From the NCBI GenBank assembly GCA_930633495.1, contig CAKNFJ010000002.1, forward strand, positions 558,001 through 622,000: a DNA stretch of 64,000 bases, read 5' to 3'. This stretch comes from Hyphomicrobiales bacterium (GTDB lineage: Bacteria > Pseudomonadota > Alphaproteobacteria > Rhizobiales > Beijerinckiaceae). Both the position numbers and the translations under genes were made by a program. Under the pieces are notes generated by a model. That model was not told the origin of the DNA, searched no databases, and worked only from the letters and a program-made list of their open reading frames with translations. Of the stretch, positions 53,617-62,944 are shown piece by piece; the stretch's first letter is position 1, and every line of letters begins with the position of its first letter.

Positions 53617-54049
53617 CGATTTCCCCTTTGGCGATTCTTGTAGACATCACGTTTTCAACTTCGGAATATACGCCCCGGCCTGGGGCACTCACATATGTTA
53701 AAGTCCAGCGCCTCCAGGGTCCGATTATCAGTACGCGCTCTATTGAAAGTGGTTCCAGCAGGAACCAACCTAATTTTTTGTCGGCGTACAGATAGCTGCG
53801 TGAATTATCAACAGCTTATGACCGCGAGCCATCGAATGGAGGCGTTTCTCCAGAGGGGCTCTAAACTGGCCTTCCCGATAGTTAACATGAAGTGTGACGC
53901 AAGTGCCGTCGTGCGTCGATACACAACTGCGGTATTCCGATAGCAAAACCACGGAGCGTTCGCAGCTGCAACAAGTCAGCAACGTGGTAATTTGCACCTG
54001 CTCAGTGCAGGATCGTGGTAGGTCCGCGAACTGGAGTCGCTGTGCAGTT
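53617..54049. other. 433-base intergenic region, AT-richer than its surroundings
   Basis: The region separates the minus-strand gene and the DUF4031 gene and is visibly richer in A and T. It holds a short hairpin TGGTTCC-AGCA-GGAACCA at 53750-53767 followed by TAATTTTTTG, which may be a weak plus-strand terminator, and GCCCC-GGCCT-GGGGC at 53672-53686. Two short frames (53695-53943 plus, 53770-53997 minus) lack ribosome-binding sites and family matches; I do not call them genes. It may hold promoters or a replication or partition site. Confidence 0.4.
53750..53767 (+). terminator. possible weak intrinsic terminator
   Basis: A 7-bp stem TGGTTCC/GGAACCA with a 4-base loop is followed 5 bases later by TTTTTT. 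No plus-strand gene ends just before it, so the call is weak. Confidence 0.3.
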
Positions 54050-54376
54050 ATGACCGTCTATGTCGACGACATGGCAGCCCGCTATCGCCGCATGGTCATG
54101 TTCCACATGATCGCTGATACGGACCTTGAACTTCATGCGATGGCCGATCGGCTCGGTATCGCGCGACGCTGGTTTCAGGGCGATCATTACGACGTGAGCA
54201 AGGGAGCCAGGGAGATGGCGCTTCGGAGCGGTGCGATCGCAATCACTTTTCGCCAGCTTGGCTGCATGGTCGCCAATCGAAGGGATACCGGTAGCCTCGG
54301 CGACCCGATGACAGCGGTGGCGCTTCGGCGCCAACTTCGCGCAGAAGCTCGGCACGCAGAATCCCTTCCCTTGTAG
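54050..54376 (+). CDS. DUF4031 family protein
   Basis: The 108-residue protein begins MTVYVDDMAARYRRMVMFH and has MIADTDLELHAMADRLGIAR, RWFQGDHYDVSKGAREMAL and GAIAITFRQLGCM. This is the DUF4031 pattern (MTVYVD--------M-HM-AD---ELH--A---G--R-W-Q--HYD). Family function is unknown. The frame continues upstream, but the homology begins at this ATG. Confidence 0.85.
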   Translation: MTVYVDDMAARYRRMVMFHMIADTDLELHAMADRLGIARRWFQGDHYDVSKGAREMALRSGAIAITFRQLGCMVANRRDTGSLGDPMTAVALRRQLRAEARHAESLPL

Positions 54377-54461
54377 CTCGCTGCGGAACTCCACCGGCGC
54401 GAAACGAGGTAATGCTGCCTCGAGGCGCTTGTTCCAAAATGTGCGCTGAAAAATGAAGCTG

Positions 54462-55217
54462 CTACACCGCCGGCGCCTGCGGGGACAAAGCCTGCTCTGG
54501 CGCGATCCGCAGGCTTGCCTTTGCCTCAGAAATCCAGGCATCGAAAATCGGCTGCCGGTCGCGCTTGTAGCTCACGATTGCGGTTCGAACGGGTCGCCCG
54601 TCCATCCAGGCCTGAAGATGCGACACCAGATCGATCTCCTCGGCACCCTCCACAACGATGGCTCCGCTCTCAACCAGCACGACCTGGCTAGGCGCCACGG
54701 CTGCAACGGAGACGTCGGATGAGGCGATCCCGTCAATCTTCCCCTCGCAGTCCTCGATGTAGCCACCCTCAGGCCATTCCGGCGGCTCTAGGGCGAGATA
54801 CTCAAGCCAGTCGGCACCCGCGAGCTTGAGCTTCCGCGCTCGTGGCCCCACGGCGCTCTCAAAGGGCACTTCCAGCTTCAAGCCGCGAGCCTTTGCCGCA
54901 TCGACCGCCGCCCCGACGTTCGCGAGCGGGATCGAAACAGCTGCCGAGATCGTGTTTCGGCGCTTCATGAAGTCACGGGCGTAGTCGAGAAAGTCGTAAT
55001 GCCCAGGGATCTGGCATCCCTCCTCCGGGGCCCTGACCCAGCCGGAGAGCACGACGATCTCGTCGGCGTCCTCAACCTGGTCCTCGCCGAGATCCTCGAC
55101 CTCCACACCACGGAACCTGAGGAGCCACTCATCAACCCAGCGCGACCCGTCCTCCGGCCAATAGCGGGCATCAGCCATAAAGGCCTTCCAATCCGCCCCT
55201 GTCATCTTCAGCGCCAT
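54462..55217 (-). CDS. hypothetical protein, 251 aa
   Basis: The ATG at 55217 begins MALKMTGADWKAFMADARYW. The acidic protein contains two beta-rich parts with a central Lys-rich segment and a final RDRQPIFDAWISEAKASLR helix. No family recognised. It is the last of three consecutive minus-strand genes (56138-54462). Confidence 0.55.
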   Translation of the reverse strand: MALKMTGADWKAFMADARYWPEDGSRWVDEWLLRFRGVEVEDLGEDQVEDADEIVVLSGWVRAPEEGCQIPGHYDFLDYARDFMKRRNTISAAVSIPLANVGAAVDAAKARGLKLEVPFESAVGPRARKLKLAGADWLEYLALEPPEWPEGGYIEDCEGKIDGIASSDVSVAAVAPSQVVLVESGAIVVEGAEEIDLVSHLQAWMDGRPVRTAIVSYKRDRQPIFDAWISEAKASLRIAPEQALSPQAPAV

Positions 55218-55239
55218 CGACCGATTCCGCCTTCCCGTC

Positions 55240-55476
55240 TTACGATAACGCCTCACGCTGCCTGAGGCGAAGCCATAGCGTGTCTGGATCCCGAGCCCGG
55301 ACTGGCCAGTGATGTCCGACGAGCTCCCTGCCGCTCCACCAGGTTCGCTCGAAGCCTGTCGAGCCCTCCTGATAGGCTCCCGGCCAGACCTCCCTGACCT
55401 TGGTCATGGCCGCTTCAAACCCGCTGACCTTTAGCTTCGGCCCGAGTTCCGGATACCGGTCTCGCCGCGACGCCAT
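55240..55476 (-). CDS. small hypothetical protein, 78 aa
   Basis: Its ATG overlaps the upstream stop as TAATG. A short domain with GSTGFERTWWSGRELVG and a basic tail containing RLRQREAL. No family recognised. Confidence 0.5.
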   Translation of the reverse strand: MASRRDRYPELGPKLKVSGFEAAMTKVREVWPGAYQEGSTGFERTWWSGRELVGHHWPVRARDPDTLWLRLRQREALS

Positions 55477-55931
55477 TAGGCCATCCCGCCATCGATGAGG
55501 TTGGTGACGTCCCGCGCGATCGCCGCCGGTGCCCTCAGCGTCGCAAGCCCATCGGCGATGATTTGCTCCACCGCCTCAGCGGTTGGCGGCCGCGGATCCA
55601 GCTGCGGATAGTCCGGGTGCCTTCCCGGAAACAGCACCCGCTCCAGGCGAGCCATGGCGCGATCGTGCACGGATCCTGGAAACCGACCGATCGACTGCCA
55701 GGCCGAACGGCACGCGCCAACCGCGCGGTCGAGCTCCGCTTGCAGCTTGCGCTCGCGCCGCTCGGCAACATTGAGCGTCTGCGCGGCTTCGCTATCGGGA
55801 AGCGCGGCAACCAACCCGTCCAGTAGATCAGCGAGAATGCCGGGATCGAAGCTTGCGCCGCCCCTGACCTGCGCGCTTGCGATGCGGGCCCGCGCAACCA
55901 GGTCTATCCGGCGCTCTTGTTGCTCGCGCAT
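55476..55931 (-). CDS. hypothetical helical protein, about 151 aa
   Basis: Several starts are possible up to 56138. The ATG at 55931 gives a helical protein (MREQQERRIDLVARARIASA). Longer forms, such as an ATG near 56054, would add a hydrophobic segment (LILGGILVSSVAW) that could anchor it in the membrane. The long version would end close to the start of the divergent 1,122-residue gene. Coupled to the 78-residue gene. Function unknown. Confidence 0.5.
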   Translation of the reverse strand: MREQQERRIDLVARARIASAQVRGGASFDPGILADLLDGLVAALPDSEAAQTLNVAERRERKLQAELDRAVGACRSAWQSIGRFPGSVHDRAMARLERVLFPGRHPDYPQLDPRPPTAEAVEQIIADGLATLRAPAAIARDVTNLIDGGMA

Positions 55932-56155
55932 GGGTCCGTCCACGCCTTTCATTCCTTGATCGGGGATTTGATCTTGAGGTCCGTTTCGTTTGGATGAATC
56001 ACTGCGAGGCCAAGCGACGGACGAAACAAGGATCCCTCCAAGGATCAACATCACGATTCCTGAGAGAATCCTACAATTCGAATCTGCCGGTTCACGGAAT
56101 TCTTCTGAACCGGTGCTATCTCCTCCAACAACGCGCATGGTCGACGGAGTGGTTT

Positions 56156-59100
56156 GTGGTGGGTCGTGAAATCGAGGTTTCCTCCGAGGAGCCTTCCGTC
56201 GAGCGTCTGACGCGGTCGCAGCCTCTGCAGGCTGGCCAGTACTGGAAGGCGGTCAAGGCGATCCCGGAAGAGGCGATCACTGAGGGGATGGTCCTCCTGA
56301 TCACTTCGATCCGCTGGGCTCACGACGCTCCTCACACCATCATCCTGCGGCCGCACCCGTCTCACTATGACCACCAGGTCCAGGTTGAGGTCGGCGCCGA
56401 TGGCGACAAGCGACGCCAGTGGATCAGGCTCAAAGAGCATCGCTTCCTGCTCGACGACTTCCTCTCCAAATTCGTGCCCGAGCTCGACGCCGAGGCAATC
56501 CGCGAGCGTGAGATCAAGGACGCCCAGCAGAGGATTTTTGACCTTCAACAGGAACTGCTGGACGGTCAGCGCGATCCGCTCGTGCTGGCTGCGGTGGTCG
56601 AAAGCGAGCTCGCCAAGCAGAAGCCGAAGGTGGAGCCCGCTGCCTCCAGCGGCACAACGGCAATCGCGGTTTCGCCAGCCTCCAGCCAGGAGCTGAAGCG
56701 CGTCGCTACCGGAACGCTCGCGGAGACCCTGCAGTCCGGCATCACGCCCGAGAAAATCGAGGCTCTGAAGATTGCTGCCGAACGCGAGCATCAGGTCGCG
56801 ACGATCCGCGCCAACTGGGTCAAGGGCAAAACCGAGAAGATCGGCGAAGCCGTGACCGCGATGACGCCCTATTTCCAGGAACAGGCAGCTGCGGCGCTGG
56901 CGCGAACCGAGGACGTCCGCTCCTACGTCGCCCGCATGATGACGGGCATTGAGACGCTGGATCTATACGTCGGCAAGAACGTTTCCGTTCGCCGGATCCG
57001 CGACGGCGAGAGCGCGCCTCGCAACGTCCCGCTGACCTTCGTCCAGCGCAAGCTTCTCATGGACGAGGAGCTGTCTGTCTATCTCGACGTCGATCATCAG
57101 TTCGACGTCTCGCGGCAGGAGGAGTTCTTCCGTGCCCTTTGCGAGCACGATGGCTTGGTCGATCAGATTTTCCCGACAGAACGCTGCGTCCTCGTGATGG
57201 CAACGACGCGCCGGCACATCGACTACAGCCACCCTCTCATCAGCGCGGCGATGAACGAGGCCAACGCCGAGGTCTTCATGCTCGTGCGAGACGGGATGCG
57301 TATCCACCGCGTCGTCTCCCCGGTCGAAAGCCATCTCGCCACGGCCCGGCTGTTTCCTAATACCGACGATCACAAGGCGACGTTCCGGGGCATCGACGGC
57401 TCCCACATGAAGATCGACGACGTCGCCTACACGGACAAACTCGCCCTGCATGAGGCACAGGTCCTCCACTACAAGCGCTTCCTGATCCTGGCTTGCGGCC
57501 TCGACCATCGCGAGAAGCTCTTCGGCGACTTCTACGAGGGCCCGGCCTCCTTCGAATTCGTGTCGCTCGGGTTCCAGGAGAAGAACTGCCGCTTCCTGTT
57601 CGATGACAGCGGCCTATTGCTCACCGAAGGCCGGCCGTCGGTTCGCGACTGGATCAAAGAAAAGAACAGCTATCTCCGAAGCGGTTCCCGCGTCCTTGTC
57701 TCATGGTACGGGATCATGGACGAACGCACCGCTCCGGGAGCCTGCTTCCCCTCGCGCGGCGATCGCGGCTTCGAGATGCGCTATCGACCCGACCGGCCCG
57801 TCGAGGCTGTGATCGCCTATCGCGACGGCGCCGAGCTCTACGCCAACGCCGATGTCAGCGGGTCTTCACGCCTGGGCGATGATCGGAGCTTCCAGGCCAA
57901 AGTCCGCCTCACCAAGGATGAGAAGCCCTGGGACCACGAGCAGCTCGGTTATCTTTGCCTCGATGCCGTGACCGAAGGCGACCTTGTCCACTATCTGAAT
58001 AATCGAGCGTCGCGGAAGGACCATGTCCATTTCATCCGCTTCTTCAAACATGCGATCCGGTTCGTGCGTGCGGAAGCGGTAACCGAAGCCGACACCCGCA
58101 GACGCCTCCTCGAAGCGCTGGCTGAAGGCAACATTGCGACGGGCGCGGCGGCCGAGGAACTCGTGTCGCGGGCCGTTATCGCTTGGCGCGCGGCCCAGCG
58201 AGGTGCGCCGCTCCCGGTGTTCGAAGGAGACACCCCGCCGGCAGCCTGGAAGTCGCTTCTCGACCAGATGTTCATGCTTTCGAACGAGGGCGACGCAAGG
58301 GTCACGCAGGCGGAATCCTTCGTGCGCGCACTCGGGCTCGCGCCGCTGCGCCTCGTGCTCTCGGGCAACGCCAAGCTCGTCATCTACGCTGCGCCCTCAG
58401 AGGACGAACGCGACGACCGCCTGATCCAGCACCGGTGGGTCCATCGGATCACGCTTGAGCTTGGGAAGACCAAGCTGATCGAGAAGGCCCGCAGCTGGAG
58501 CGTTCTTACCGCTCGCGCGGCCGCGGAGACCGTGATCCACCAGTGGCCTGATGCCGAGTCCTGGACCGGACATCCCGACGTCTTCGCGACCTTCCATCAG
58601 AAGGCCCAGTTCTTGGCCCCCGCCGAGGGCTGCATCGATGTTATCCGCCGCCTCGGAAAGCCGAGCTCGTTGTGGTTCGAGCACTACTACAAGGCCTGGT
58701 CGCTTGAACGAGCCAGGCTGACAAAGAGGTTGTCTCGCGTCGTCGAGCCGGATTTCGTGCTCCCGATCGGTGTCAGCGGCGCCGCCGGTGACCTGCGCTA
58801 CACCTGCCTCGTCCTGCGTCATCCGGTGGAGTTGATCCATCACCTGGCACCGACCGATGAGGATCGCGCTCGTGTCAGGGCAGCCTATCTCTCGCTCTAC
58901 AAGAACAAGGAGGGGGCTGCGGAGCGCTTCGAAAACGCAATCAGCCGGCCAGCGCCGCGCTGGGAGGTTGCCGAAATCTATCCGTCCGCTCAGAAGGCGC
59001 TGGAAGGCGAGTTTGGCTTCACCACCCATTGGCCTGTGGCCGAGCGCGTGGATTACGACCCGATGCTCGGTCCTTGGCTCCGGCGTTGGCTCGCCGCGCG

Positions 59101-59524
59101 CAGCAAGCAGCACTATGCGTGGCTGGCCGACGGCCTGGACGCGAACGCTGATTCTCTCGACGAAATGCTGGGAATCAGGCGTCCGGCCGACTGGGACCCG
59201 ATGACCGCCTCGACGGTGAGCATCCGCGTCCAGTCGAAGACCGTCGCCACCTTTATCGAGATCTACCCCGCATCCGCTGAGAAGCGAGCAATCAGCATTT
59301 ACTCGTCGAACTCATGGCTCGATGAGGCCAAGGCCGGGTTCCCGGGCGCGAACGGCGTCCAGGCTCATTCTGCGACCTTCGCGACGCGGTCGGAGGCCCA
59401 GGCCTTCGTCACGCGGTCAACGGCCTCCGATGTGCAGATTATCCCGGCCTCTGAACGCCCTGATCTGCCCCAGGCCACCAAGGGTGCCGAACGCTGGTAT
59501 CTCGGCGAACCGACAGCCTCGTAG
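56156..59524 (+). CDS. very large hypothetical protein, 1122 aa
   Basis: The GTG start at 56156 has GGAG 6 bases ahead; earlier in-frame ATGs overlap the divergent gene and look non-coding. The N-terminal 100 residues (ITSIRWAHDAPHTIILRPHP) form a beta domain. Residues about 120-240 contain a helical coiled-coil-like stretch (KIEALKIAAEREHQVATIRA). The middle and C-terminus form alternating helices and strands without a Walker motif, transmembrane segment or nuclease motif I can name. A structural or scaffold role on the element is possible. The next plus-strand gene is 64 bases downstream. Confidence 0.65.
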   Translation: MVGREIEVSSEEPSVERLTRSQPLQAGQYWKAVKAIPEEAITEGMVLLITSIRWAHDAPHTIILRPHPSHYDHQVQVEVGADGDKRRQWIRLKEHRFLLDDFLSKFVPELDAEAIREREIKDAQQRIFDLQQELLDGQRDPLVLAAVVESELAKQKPKVEPAASSGTTAIAVSPASSQELKRVATGTLAETLQSGITPEKIEALKIAAEREHQVATIRANWVKGKTEKIGEAVTAMTPYFQEQAAAALARTEDVRSYVARMMTGIETLDLYVGKNVSVRRIRDGESAPRNVPLTFVQRKLLMDEELSVYLDVDHQFDVSRQEEFFRALCEHDGLVDQIFPTERCVLVMATTRRHIDYSHPLISAAMNEANAEVFMLVRDGMRIHRVVSPVESHLATARLFPNTDDHKATFRGIDGSHMKIDDVAYTDKLALHEAQVLHYKRFLILACGLDHREKLFGDFYEGPASFEFVSLGFQEKNCRFLFDDSGLLLTEGRPSVRDWIKEKNSYLRSGSRVLVSWYGIMDERTAPGACFPSRGDRGFEMRYRPDRPVEAVIAYRDGAELYANADVSGSSRLGDDRSFQAKVRLTKDEKPWDHEQLGYLCLDAVTEGDLVHYLNNRASRKDHVHFIRFFKHAIRFVRAEAVTEADTRRRLLEALAEGNIATGAAAEELVSRAVIAWRAAQRGAPLPVFEGDTPPAAWKSLLDQMFMLSNEGDARVTQAESFVRALGLAPLRLVLSGNAKLVIYAAPSEDERDDRLIQHRWVHRITLELGKTKLIEKARSWSVLTARAAAETVIHQWPDAESWTGHPDVFATFHQKAQFLAPAEGCIDVIRRLGKPSSLWFEHYYKAWSLERARLTKRLSRVVEPDFVLPIGVSGAAGDLRYTCLVLRHPVELIHHLAPTDEDRARVRAAYLSLYKNKEGAAERFENAISRPAPRWEVAEIYPSAQKALEGEFGFTTHWPVAERVDYDPMLGPWLRRWLAARSKQHYAWLADGLDANADSLDEMLGIRRPADWDPMTASTVSIRVQSKTVATFIEIYPASAEKRAISIYSSNSWLDEAKAGFPGANGVQAHSATFATRSEAQAFVTRSTASDVQIIPASERPDLPQATKGAERWYLGEPTAS

Positions 59525-59588
59525 ACGCGCAGGCGCTTCGTATTCCCAGGATTGACAGCCCTTAATCGGCCGCGGCAATCCTGGGCTC

Positions 59589-60512
59589 ATGATCCATCAC
59601 AAGCTGATCGACGGACTGCGTTACCGGGAGGATGGCATCCCGGTCATTTGCCTCAGCCCGAACGCCCCGCGCAGCGCCATCGAGGCGACCGCTGAGGATT
59701 TCGCCCGGCGCATGGAGAAGGCTGCCGTCTTCGTCTTTGAGAACCTCCCGGTGGCGCTCGACGGGGAGGGTTCAATCGATCTGCCAGGCCTTGAGGCCGA
59801 AGAACAGGAAATGTTCGCAGAGGGCCTTATACCGCTGCCCTTCGAGACCTGCTGGTTCGAAACCAGCGTGACGATCGCGCCTGGTCACCGCGAGATCTTC
59901 GGCTTCCTGGTCGAGCAGCTTCCTGGAAGCGGAATTTGCGTGCGGGCATTGCGGACCATGCAGCACGCGCAGGCAATCGATATAGACGGCCATTTGGTCC
60001 GCGAATACGGCGATCTCACCGGAGAGGTCTGGCTTGTCCTGCCCGCGACAGACGGCAAAGGTTTGACCATCGACACGCGAGATCCGCTCAATGTCGGCCG
60101 CACGCGAGCCGAGCTGACGGGATCGGATTATGCCCGACGGGTGAGCGGGGAAACGGGCTTCGTCGGCTGGCTCACGCTCATGCTTTCATCGCGATCCACG
60201 CAGGTCGATCGCGTGCCGGCGCCTGACAAGTTGAACAAACAACGCATCAAGCGCGGCCGCGTCCCGATCGCGCCGCACACGATGGTCTCGATTATCCCAC
60301 GAGATGTTGCGGCGCGGATGCGCGCTGATCGCGAAGATGCTCAAGGGCAGCTGCGATCGTCGCCGCGGCTGCATTGGCGTCGTTCCCATCGCCGCACCTA
60401 CGCCAGCGGGAAGACATTGGTGATTCCGAGGCTGCTCATTGGATACAGAAATCACGCCGGAGCAGAGATCGCCCCGGCGCAATATCGCATCGACCTGTCC
60501 GAACCGGCTTGA
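59589..60512 (+). CDS. phage-associated protein with HWRR.H segment, 307 aa
   Basis: The C-terminal 100 residues contain KLNKQRIKRGRVPIAPHTMV, then SPRLHWRRSHRRTYASGKT and RLLIGYRNHAGAEIAPAQY. This KLN--R---G--P--------V, SPR-HWRR-H-R, V----LIG, --Y pattern is one I know from conserved phage and prophage proteins of unknown function. The N-terminal half is unrecognised. Confidence 0.6.
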   Translation: MIHHKLIDGLRYREDGIPVICLSPNAPRSAIEATAEDFARRMEKAAVFVFENLPVALDGEGSIDLPGLEAEEQEMFAEGLIPLPFETCWFETSVTIAPGHREIFGFLVEQLPGSGICVRALRTMQHAQAIDIDGHLVREYGDLTGEVWLVLPATDGKGLTIDTRDPLNVGRTRAELTGSDYARRVSGETGFVGWLTLMLSSRSTQVDRVPAPDKLNKQRIKRGRVPIAPHTMVSIIPRDVAARMRADREDAQGQLRSSPRLHWRRSHRRTYASGKTLVIPRLLIGYRNHAGAEIAPAQYRIDLSEPA

Positions 60513-60520
60513 TCGCCGGA

Positions 60521-61279
60521 TCAGCGCGTCCTGCGCCCGACTTGGCCATAGGCCGAGTACTGATCGATAAGTTGGCTCGATCCATCCGGATAGAGGCGGG
60601 TGCGGGTGAAGAAGGTCTGCGATTTGTCCGACCGCACGACATCCATGGCGCCTTCGCGGAACGCCGCGTACGCCTGCAGCTCCAGCGTGCGACGACGGTC
60701 TTCCGCATTGGAACTCGTGATGGCGCTCACCGCAGCAATCACGAAGGCGAGGGCCGCAAACGAAGCCGCCACAGTCGCCATCAGCCCCCTACGGCTCTCC
60801 ATGAACTCCGAAAGCGGACTGCGGGGAGGACGCTTGAACGAGACGACCACCGGCGACTGGCGATGGATCGCGTGGATCACAACCTCAGGCAGATCGTCGA
60901 AATCGATCGAATTGAGGAAGTCGCGCCAGCGCTGGGGATCCTTGGAGTTCTTGCCAGCCTCGATCACGAGATTGAAGCAGCGAAGCTGGTCCTGCGCGTC
61001 CTCGACGATCTCGGAGGCTTTCGGCACGACGAGCCCGTTCCGAACTTTAAGGACGACACCCTTCAGCTCCAGGCCGCTCTTCCCGCTGACGATGGCGGCC
61101 ATGATGAGTTCGCCGTTGATCTCGTCGACGCCGGGCACGATCTCGACGAAGGCAGTGCGCATGTCAGCATACTTGTTGCCCTCGGCGACGAGGTGCCAGC
61201 AGCCGTCATCGAAGGGCGCAACGAAATTCGGCGCCCGGGCGATGATGATGTAGCTGTTGGCGCGTCCTTGAAGATTCAT
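60521..61279 (-). CDS. membrane-associated hypothetical protein, 252 aa
   Basis: One transmembrane segment around residues 167-190 (MATVAASFAALAFVIAAVSA) separates a mixed alpha/beta N-terminal domain from a short charged C-terminal domain. AAGGAG precedes the ATG. No signal peptide. Function unknown. Confidence 0.6.
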   Translation of the reverse strand: MNLQGRANSYIIIARAPNFVAPFDDGCWHLVAEGNKYADMRTAFVEIVPGVDEINGELIMAAIVSGKSGLELKGVVLKVRNGLVVPKASEIVEDAQDQLRCFNLVIEAGKNSKDPQRWRDFLNSIDFDDLPEVVIHAIHRQSPVVVSFKRPPRSPLSEFMESRRGLMATVAASFAALAFVIAAVSAITSSNAEDRRRTLELQAYAAFREGAMDVVRSDKSQTFFTRTRLYPDGSSQLIDQYSAYGQVGRRTR

Positions 61280-61499
61280 GCGCTCACTCCTTGTACCACG
61301 CTCGATCTAACCTCGAGGATCTCAATCAATCGTGGGCCGAATTCATTGCATTCTTCGTACCCGCAGGGCGATTGAAAATTTATCGCACCGCGCGTTCCGG
61401 TCATTTGTCGCTGTCAGGGCTGTTTTGGTTCACGGGTCGCCCAAATAATTTTCCGCTGCTACAGGAAGCCTATCTGAGCCGGCCTGGAGCTGTCACCTG
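61280..61499. other. divergent intergenic region, 220 bases
   Basis: It separates the membrane protein gene from the response regulator. A frame ending at 61500 overlaps the response regulator start as TGATG, but lacks a ribosome-binding site and protein-like pattern. Probably promoters. Confidence 0.3.
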
Positions 61500-61844
61500 A
61501 TGCCCGACATCAAAGTGTTGATAGTGGACGACGACCCCATAATCGGGATGTTCATGGAGCAGCTACTGGAGGATGCCGGCTTTCCGGGAGCAATGCATGC
61601 TCAGACCATCACCGAAGCGCTTTCAGAGGCCCGAGGCGGGTATGGCCTCGCATTCCTCGACATCAATCTGCAAGAAGGCAACACCGAAGCCGTAGCAGAC
61701 GCGCTTTTGGCGGCAGGGACGCCGTTCATCATCACATCCGGCGCAGACCGTCCGGCCTGGCACCCCGACGCGCCCATGCTTCACAAACCCTTCGGCCTGA
61801 AAGAGCTTGAATTGGCGATCGCGTCCGTCGGGTTGGAGCCCTGA
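61500..61844 (+). CDS. single-domain response regulator
   Basis: A receiver domain alone, 114 residues: acidic pocket D10-D12 in LIVDDDP, phospho-acceptor D54 in LAFLDINL, conserved S80 in FIITSGAD and K96 in MLHKPFG. Without an output domain it likely acts by protein-protein contact or as a phosphate sink. The partner histidine kinase is not in the window. Its ATG shares one base with the preceding frame. Confidence 0.9.
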   Translation: MPDIKVLIVDDDPIIGMFMEQLLEDAGFPGAMHAQTITEALSEARGGYGLAFLDINLQEGNTEAVADALLAAGTPFIITSGADRPAWHPDAPMLHKPFGLKELELAIASVGLEP

Positions 61845-61847
61845 GTC

Positions 61848-62132
61848 CTACATTCGCATTTCAGGCGCCGGGTGGAGCTCCTGCAGCCGAACGCGCACCG
61901 CGTCGTCCATCTTGCGCCAGTTGTCGTCGCCTTCACGGATGCTGAGCCGTTCGCGGTTCCGCTTTTCCTGCTTCCAGAACGTTTCGAGATCCTCGGGCGC
62001 GACCATCGTGAGCGATGCGACGAAGATGCCTGCATAGCGCATGCGATCGGCATTCGATGCATGCAGCACCTCGGCCGGATCATGAACAGCGCCGTTCCCA
62101 CCTTGTCTTGCGATGAGGTCCTTCAATCCCAT
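61848..62132 (-). CDS. hypothetical protein, 94 aa
   Basis: The ATG at 62132 begins MGLKDLIARQGGNGAV; the open frame above it is not used. The C-terminal half is a charged helical domain (LETFWKQEKRNRERLS, then DNWRKMDDAVRVRLQE). It converges with the response regulator, stop to stop 3 bases apart. Unknown function. Confidence 0.55.
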   Translation of the reverse strand: MGLKDLIARQGGNGAVHDPAEVLHASNADRMRYAGIFVASLTMVAPEDLETFWKQEKRNRERLSIREGDDNWRKMDDAVRVRLQELHPAPEMRM

Positions 62133-62342
62133 GGGCCGTTTCCTTCTCGTCGGAAACCCGGACCCTACTGGCGGACCTTGAATAGGACCATGGCGCAAGG
62201 ATCCGTCATCCACCGGGTACCTCTCCAAGGATTTGTCTCTGATTCGTGTCACCCGGTGGACAGCGTCAAGGATTCTTGTTGATCCCGCCATGGATTCGAT
62301 TTGCAATGTTGCATCGAGGTAACGTGGAGTCGTTCGAGCGTG

Positions 62343-62942
62343 ATGCCGTCCCTGTCCGGAGCAGGCCGAGTGGCCCTAGCCGCCATCATCTCTTCTGCCC
62401 TCGGCGGATGTGCACTTTTCCCGACCACCCCTCCGACAGCATCCGCTGAGATAAAGCCTGGGGCGCCGGCCCAGCTGCGACCATCCGGAAAGCAGCGACG
62501 CTTGATCGCGGAGGCGGTTGCGCGCGAGGCGCGAAAGCAAGGCTTGCCCGAGGACCTAGCTCTCGCCGTCGCCAAGGTCGAAAGCTCATTCAATCCGATG
62601 GCTCGCTCGTCTGCCGGCGCCGTGGGTGTCATGCAGATCCTGCCACGGACGGCGAGAAGCCTCGGGCATCGAGGATCGATCCGCGACCTGTTCAGGCCTG
62701 AGGTGAACATTCGCTACGGCGTCGCGTACCTCAAGCAAGGCTTCCTCGAAGCTGGACCACGCTGGGCCGTCCTTCGCTATCATGGCGGCCCGAACACGCG
62801 CATCCATGGGCCGCGCACTCAGGGCTACGCGACAAAGGTTCTGGCTTTCGCCAATCTGCCGGCCGATGGATGGATCGAGCGCGGCACCGTGCAGCTCGCC
62901 ATGGCTGATGTTGCCACGGCAGCGCGCTTCGTTCAGCAGTAG
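62343..62942 (+). CDS. lipoprotein lytic transglycosylase (SLT family)
   Basis: Lytic transglycosylases cleave the glycan strands of peptidoglycan. A lipobox ends in LGGC with C23 as the acylated residue, so it is a lipoprotein. The SLT domain follows: LPEDLALAVAKVESSFNP with catalytic E80, GAVGVMQILPRTA (93-104), and YHGGPN (147-151). Length 199 residues. Such enzymes open the cell wall for conjugation, secretion or phage passage; here no such machinery is nearby. Confidence 0.88.
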   Translation: MPSLSGAGRVALAAIISSALGGCALFPTTPPTASAEIKPGAPAQLRPSGKQRRLIAEAVAREARKQGLPEDLALAVAKVESSFNPMARSSAGAVGVMQILPRTARSLGHRGSIRDLFRPEVNIRYGVAYLKQGFLEAGPRWAVLRYHGGPNTRIHGPRTQGYATKVLAFANLPADGWIERGTVQLAMADVATAARFVQQ

Positions 62943-62944
62943 CG

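Noticed and set aside
53695..53997. Two short overlapping frames on opposite strands in the AT-richer gap
   Set aside because: Neither has a ribosome-binding site, a recognisable motif or codon use like the neighbours.
61291..61500. Short frame ending on the response regulator start codon
   Set aside because: No ribosome-binding site and no protein-like composition, although a TGATG overlap would allow coupling.
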